Below are positions 60,339 through 64,000 of a stretch of DNA of 64,000 bases, one piece after another. The stretch's first letter is position 1. Each line of letters begins with the position of its first letter. The translations under genes and the position numbers were made by a program. Source of the DNA: Rhizobium sp. AC27/96 (lineage in GTDB: Bacteria > Pseudomonadota > Alphaproteobacteria > Rhizobiales > Rhizobiaceae); assembly GCF_001692325.1 (NCBI RefSeq), contig NZ_LXKN01000017.1:21502-85501 (forward strand). Direction: 5' to 3'. Below the pieces are notes generated by a model that did no database searches, was not told the DNA's origin, and saw only the letters and a list, made by a program, of their open reading frames with translations.

Positions 60339-61242
60339 GATTGGCTCCCGACGTGATCTGCGCGACCGTGCGCTTCAAGATGGTAACGACAGTCTGGAGG
60401 GTTCTCTTTTCTTCGAAGGTCATTCCACGCAGCGGCGCGCGAACCGGCCCCGCCTTGAGGCCAATGATCTCGCAGCCATGCTTGATCGATTGCACGAACT
60501 TGCCGGTTTCGAGAAAATCCATTAGCGGCAGCATCGCCGACATGATGGCGCGGCCCTTGTCGAAGTTCTTCTCGATTACGCAGGCCTCATAGAGCGCGAC
60601 ATGCTCGCGCGGTAGGAAGTTCGAGCCGGCGCAGACCCAGCTTTTTGCGCCCCAGGCGAAGAATTCGAGGGCCTGATCATCCCAACCGCACGACAGTGCG
60701 ATATGAGGAAACTTCCGAGCCAGCAGATGGACGTTCGCCATCTCCCCGGAACTTTCCTTGATGGCCTTCACATTTTTGGATTTTCCGACGCGCGAGAAAT
60801 ATTCGTCACCCATCATCACGCCCATGCGGGCAGGGTAGTTGTAGAGCATGATCGGCAAGTTGGCGGCACGATCAATCGTCAATGCGTGAATGGCATTTTC
60901 TTTCTCGGTGGGCAGAGCGTAGGGCGGCGACGTCACGAGAATTGCATCCGCCCCGATTTCTCGGGCTGCCGCGGCGTAGCCAACCGAGTCCTCGGTCCGG
61001 GTTGCTCCTGTTCCTACGATCAACGGCAGGCGGTTTAAGATGACCTGTCTGGCATAGGCTGCAAGGTCGAGCCGCTCTTGCGTGGATTGCGCATAATATT
61101 CGCCCGTGGAGCCGCCTATGATGATGCCGTGGACCCCGGCTTCGATGAGCGATTCCAGGACAGCGGCAAACGCCACCTTGTCGATCTGACCGTCCGGCCC
61201 ATGCGGCGTAATCGCCGGGGTATAGATGCCTTCGAAATTCAA
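60331..61242 (-). CDS. Dihydrodipicolinate synthase family lyase/deaminase, TTG start
   Basis: Class I aldolase fold protein of 303 residues. Schiff-base lysine K162 (AIKESSGE), tyrosine Y134 (LYNYPAR) and the T-G-E loop GGSTGEYY (43-50) are in place. The family includes hydroxypyrroline-carboxylate deaminase (HypD), a step of hydroxyproline degradation. The N-terminus NFEGIYTPAITP requires the TTG at 61242, preceded by GGAG at eight bases; the TTGA overlaps the GntR stop. Longer in-frame starts run into the GntR gene. Exact substrate inferred only from neighbours. Confidence 0.88.
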   Translation of the reverse strand: MNFEGIYTPAITPHGPDGQIDKVAFAAVLESLIEAGVHGIIIGGSTGEYYAQSTQERLDLAAYARQVILNRLPLIVGTGATRTEDSVGYAAAAREIGADAILVTSPPYALPTEKENAIHALTIDRAANLPIMLYNYPARMGVMMGDEYFSRVGKSKNVKAIKESSGEMANVHLLARKFPHIALSCGWDDQALEFFAWGAKSWVCAGSNFLPREHVALYEACVIEKNFDKGRAIMSAMLPLMDFLETGKFVQSIKHGCEIIGLKAGPVRAPLRGMTFEEKRTLQTVVTILKRTVAQITSGANHA

Positions 61243-61949
61243 GACGATTTCTCCATCGATGCGGCGGGGACGTCGACAAGCGCGTCCGCCTTCATTCCCT
61301 GCGGCGCGATGAACATTTCCATGTTTTCGCGCGACAGCTCCCAATGCTCGAACACCAGGTCGACGACGGTATCTTCATCGTGCTTTGCGATCGCCTCGAT
61401 GAAGCCGTCATGGTGTTCCACAGCGAGTTGAAGCCGTTCGCGCATGTCGTCGTTCTTCGGTCGGAAGAAGGTGTGGCCGATTCGCGCATGGTCGATCAGC
61501 AGGCGCCCCAGGCTCGGTTGCAGATAGGCGTTGAACGACATTTCTCCGATGATCTCGTGGAAGCGATTGTTCTCGAGCACCATGGCGAGAACGTCGGCGG
61601 AGGTGCTGGCTGATCGAAACCGATCCTGCGTTTCCTTCAGGTCGACAAGTTGCTTCGGCTTGAAGTTTTGGACCGCGAGGCGGCCGATCGCGGCGTAGAT
61701 CATCGGCGCTACCAGGAAGAAGTGCCTGAGCGTCTGATGGTTCATCGGGCTGACGCGCGCACCGCGGTTTGCCCTAATGTCGATATAACCTTCACCTTCC
61801 AAGCGCCGGAAGATTTCCCGCACTGGCGTGCGGGATAGCCCGTATTGCTCACTAAGAGTGACCTCGTCCAAATCCTGATCCGGATCGAGTTCCATCGTCA
61901 GAATTTGACGCTTCAGATCGTCGTAAAGACTGTTTTTCCCACCCTTCAT
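61239..61949 (-). CDS. GntR family regulator, FCD (FadR-like) domain
   Basis: Regulator of 236 residues. The winged helix reads VTLSEQYGLSRTPVREIFRRLEGEG (two parts, residues 29-53). The all-helical FCD ligand domain follows, with typical histidines (NNRFHEII, HHDGFIEAI) that bind a metal. AAGGAGG eight bases before the ATG at 61949 fixes the start. It is the first gene of a ten-gene run and overlaps the DapA-like gene by TTGA, so it is co-transcribed with its targets. A TGTGTACACA dyad lies upstream. Confidence 0.92.
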   Translation of the reverse strand: MKGGKNSLYDDLKRQILTMELDPDQDLDEVTLSEQYGLSRTPVREIFRRLEGEGYIDIRANRGARVSPMNHQTLRHFFLVAPMIYAAIGRLAVQNFKPKQLVDLKETQDRFRSASTSADVLAMVLENNRFHEIIGEMSFNAYLQPSLGRLLIDHARIGHTFFRPKNDDMRERLQLAVEHHDGFIEAIAKHDEDTVVDLVFEHWELSRENMEMFIAPQGMKADALVDVPAASMEKSS

Positions 61950-62045
61950 TGCGACGCCCTCCTTAAGATTCTGCAGGCAATTGAACCCATCGGAACTTGC
62001 CGATGAGGAAAAGGTCGCACAGCCCAATCGACGAGTCAATGAAAT

Positions 62046-62064
62046 TGTATACTCTGTGTACACA
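62046..62064. promoter_or_regulatory. GntR/FCD-type operator candidate TGTATAC-TCT-GTGTACACA
   Basis: Contains a perfect ten-base palindrome TGTGTACACA (62055-62064) and a near-match half TGTATAC at 62046-62052, resembling the TGTATACA-type sites of FCD regulators. About 100 bases upstream of the GntR start, at the head of the catabolic operon. Confidence 0.55.
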
Positions 62065-62355
62065 TTAGATGTTTCATGAAAATACAATATAGCTTAAGTT
62101 GCTGCTTTTATTATATGTAGCGGATGAATTGAGAGGTCGTCCCTTCGGGTCGAAAAGGCTTCATCAGCCGATTGATCCTACTAACTCGGCAAGCCGCTTC
62201 GTATTCCAACCGAAAGGCCTACGTCGTTATCTGGATTCTCGTCGGAAAATTTGATCGTTCAACGGAGGTGTGGGACTTAGGTTCTGATGCCTTCAAGACC
62301 ACGGCTGAGCCAGCGCCAACCGGACCCGCGCTCGACCATACAGGACACCGCGTCC

Positions 62356-63243
62356 CTACGCTGCATTGAGATCGCGCGTCACCTTCGCCAGATCTCTTGA
62401 CGGCGGCAATCCAAACAGGCGCGCATATTCGCGGCTGAACTGGTTCGGGCTTTCATAACCGACACCGAAGGCAATGGACGTCGCGCTTCCCTGGCCACCG
62501 ATCAGCTGTGAACGCGCATGCAGGAGCCTTACTCTCTTCTGATATTGAAGCGGGCTCAGCGCTGTCACCGCCTTGAAGTGACGATGGAAGGCTGACACAC
62601 TCAGGGCTGCCATCTCGGCCAATGTTTCCACCCTGATCTGCTGGGCAAAGTTCCGACGGATCCACTCGATTGCGACCCTGATACGAGCGAGTGCCGTGTC
62701 CGGCGATGCGATATCTCGCAGCATCCAGCCGAGCGGGCCTTGAAGCACGCGGAACAGGATTTCCCGCTCGTAGACGGGCGATAGTACAGCGATCTCGTCC
62801 GGCCGCTCCATCAGTCTCAGCATTCGAATCCAGGCATCGAGAAGCTCGGCATTGACCGGTGCAACCGAGAATCCCGATCCGAACAAAGTGCTGCGGACCT
62901 GCGCCGGCAAGTCATCGATGAGCGCCGCGACGATTGTGGTGTCGAGGGTCAGGCTGACCGCCAAGTACGGCTCACCCGTTGCGGCAGGGTGGATCGACCC
63001 GATGGCCGGAAGATCCACGGACATGACGAAATAGGTGGCGGGATCATAGTGGAAGTTCCTGTCGCCGACCGTCATTGTCTTCGATCCCGTCAGGATCAGG
63101 TTGACCATCGGATCGTAGACTGCGGCGAGCTGGTGTTCCGGGATTTCGCCCTGAACCATGGCGATGCGCGGAATGCCTGTTTCCGTGCGCCTGTTCTCGG
63201 CCTTTGAGGCCAAGGCTCTCAGTTCTTGCAGCTGCCGTTCCAT
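62356..63243 (-). CDS. AraC family regulator with AraC-N (cupin-like) domain
   Basis: Regulator of about 295 residues. The N-terminal region (VYDPMVNLILTGSKTMTVGDRNFHYDP) belongs to the AraC-type N-terminal domain often linked to dehydrogenase genes. Two helix-turn-helix units are at about residues 190-285 (VETLAEMAALSVSAFHRHFK; GYESPNQFSREYARLFG). I chose the ATG at 63243; an upstream ATG at 63357 is also open. Divergent from the SDR gene at 63378, its likely target. Confidence 0.88.
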   Translation of the reverse strand: MERQLQELRALASKAENRRTETGIPRIAMVQGEIPEHQLAAVYDPMVNLILTGSKTMTVGDRNFHYDPATYFVMSVDLPAIGSIHPAATGEPYLAVSLTLDTTIVAALIDDLPAQVRSTLFGSGFSVAPVNAELLDAWIRMLRLMERPDEIAVLSPVYEREILFRVLQGPLGWMLRDIASPDTALARIRVAIEWIRRNFAQQIRVETLAEMAALSVSAFHRHFKAVTALSPLQYQKRVRLLHARSQLIGGQGSATSIAFGVGYESPNQFSREYARLFGLPPSRDLAKVTRDLNAA

Positions 63244-63377
63244 GATCCGAGCCTGACAGAGGTGATGAAGGCGCGCAAGGCAAAAGCAGAAATAGGCAAG
63301 CTTTGAGGAGGATTGGGTGAGTGCCCCGCGATCGATAGTCTTAAGTTCGTCTCGCACCAGACATATAGGAGAGACAT

Positions 63378-64000
63378 TTGAAGATCGTCATTGTGACCGG
63401 AAGCAGCCGGGGCATTGGGGCCAGTACGGCTCTTGAATGCGCCAAGCGCGGCATGGGTGTCGTCGTCACCTACAACGGCAATCCCGAGAAGGCGGAAGAC
63501 GTCGTGAAGGCCATCTCTAAGATTGGTGAGAGGGCTGTCTCACTCAAGCTTGACGTCGCCGACAGCAGCTCATTTCCCGAGTTCCGCGAGGCAGTTTCTG
63601 TACGGCTCAATGCTATCTGGGGCAGAAAGACCTTCGATTTCCTGATTAACAACGCCGGCTACGGGCTCTATGCTCCGATATCAACCGTCACCGAGAAGCA
63701 GTTCGACGGCCTGTTCAACGTTCACCTCAAGGGTCCGTTCTTTTTGACGCAGACGCTCCTGCCGTTGATGGAGGACGGAGGGCACATCGTCAATGTCACC
63801 AGTGCGACCAGCCGCGTCGCTACAGCAGGCGTTGCTCCCTACGCTTCCTTCAAGGGTGGTCTCGAAGTTCTGACACGCTACATGGCAAAGGAATTCGGTG
63901 AGCGCCGGATCAGGGCAAACTCCATCGCTCCGGGCGCCATCCGAACAGAACTGGGCGGCGGACTGAACGATGAATTCGAAGCCATGCTTGCAGGGCAGAC
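63378..64000 (+). CDS. Short-chain dehydrogenase/reductase, cut off by window end
   Basis: First 207 residues of a classical SDR. TGSSRGIG at 7-14, NNAG at 91-94, S142, Y155 and K159 (YASFK) are present; the final part continues past base 64000. Translation probably begins at the TTG at 63378, preceded by AGGAGA; no ATG is available nearby in frame. Divergent from the AraC gene. Confidence 0.88.
   Translation, partial: MKIVIVTGSSRGIGASTALECAKRGMGVVVTYNGNPEKAEDVVKAISKIGERAVSLKLDVADSSSFPEFREAVSVRLNAIWGRKTFDFLINNAGYGLYAPISTVTEKQFDGLFNVHLKGPFFLTQTLLPLMEDGGHIVNVTSATSRVATAGVAPYASFKGGLEVLTRYMAKEFGERRIRANSIAPGAIRTELGGGLNDEFEAMLAGQ

Noticed and set aside
1..64000. CRISPR arrays, integrases, transposases, toxin-antitoxin pairs or phage genes
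   Set aside because: I looked for regularly spaced repeats and signature motifs and saw none.

Overview
The window looks like a gene-dense accessory replicon (megaplasmid or chromid), or an accessory chromosomal block, of a Rhizobiaceae-type alphaproteobacterium (Rhizobium, Agrobacterium or Sinorhizobium relatives). The evidence is indirect: solute-binding-protein ABC importers of four families, many LysR, LacI, SorC, GntR, AraC and TetR regulators beside catabolic operons, moderately GC-rich coding sequence and tightly overlapping ATGA/GTGA/TTGA gene junctions. I saw no rRNA, tRNA, replication, conjugation, phage, transposase or CRISPR features.

Layout. (1) 1-4981, minus strand: a probable five-gene operon of unknown purpose (saccharopine-dehydrogenase-like enzyme, membrane di-iron desaturase, PLP racemase-like enzyme, aspartoacylase-like deacylase, EamA exporter cut by the window edge). 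(2) 5216-8446: TetR regulator, MHS-type MFS carrier and acetylpolyamine-amidohydrolase-like enzyme. (3) 8870-11694: LysR regulator divergent from a small operon (unknown protein, tautomerase-like protein, metallo-beta-lactamase-fold hydrolase). (4) 12085-14221: zinc alcohol dehydrogenase divergent from a LysR gene. (5) 14351-21651: RND pump and adaptor, OmpR/CpxR-like two-component system and a lipoprotein, with exact GTAAA-N5-GTAAA direct repeats. (6) 22237-25465: SDR, AraC and LacI regulator genes. (7) 25622-31616: LacI-controlled sugar cluster with an importer that lacks its ATPase and an apparently cytoplasmic GMC oxidoreductase.

(8) 31967-37961: biotin carrier, biotin carboxylase, a carrier-like protein without a biotinylation lysine, PxpB, PxpC, PxpA and an aminotransferase, all translationally linked. 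Because PxpB and PxpC resemble the two halves of the urea carboxylase carboxyltransferase domain, this looks like a split urea-carboxylase-like enzyme coupled to a lactam hydrolase. It is the best candidate for an undescribed system. (9) 38009-43816: LysR regulator, SDR, polar amino acid ABC importer and RraA-type aldolase. (10) 44018-51376: SorC-regulated sugar operon (SIS isomerase, FGGY kinase, ribose-type ABC importer, pentulose-phosphate 3-epimerase-like enzyme). (11) 51627-61949: a ten-gene minus-strand run: GntR regulator, DapA-type lyase, aldehyde dehydrogenase, FAD amine oxidase, quaternary-amine ABC importer, a proline racemase homologue lacking the second catalytic cysteine, and a GlxA-type regulator. 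It probably imports and degrades a cyclic imino acid or betaine. (12) 62356-64000: AraC regulator divergent from an SDR gene cut by the window edge.

The common plan is importer plus catabolic enzymes plus dedicated regulator, repeated several times. Several regulators have recognisable operator candidates. Enzyme families are mostly secure; substrates are inferred from context and are not known.
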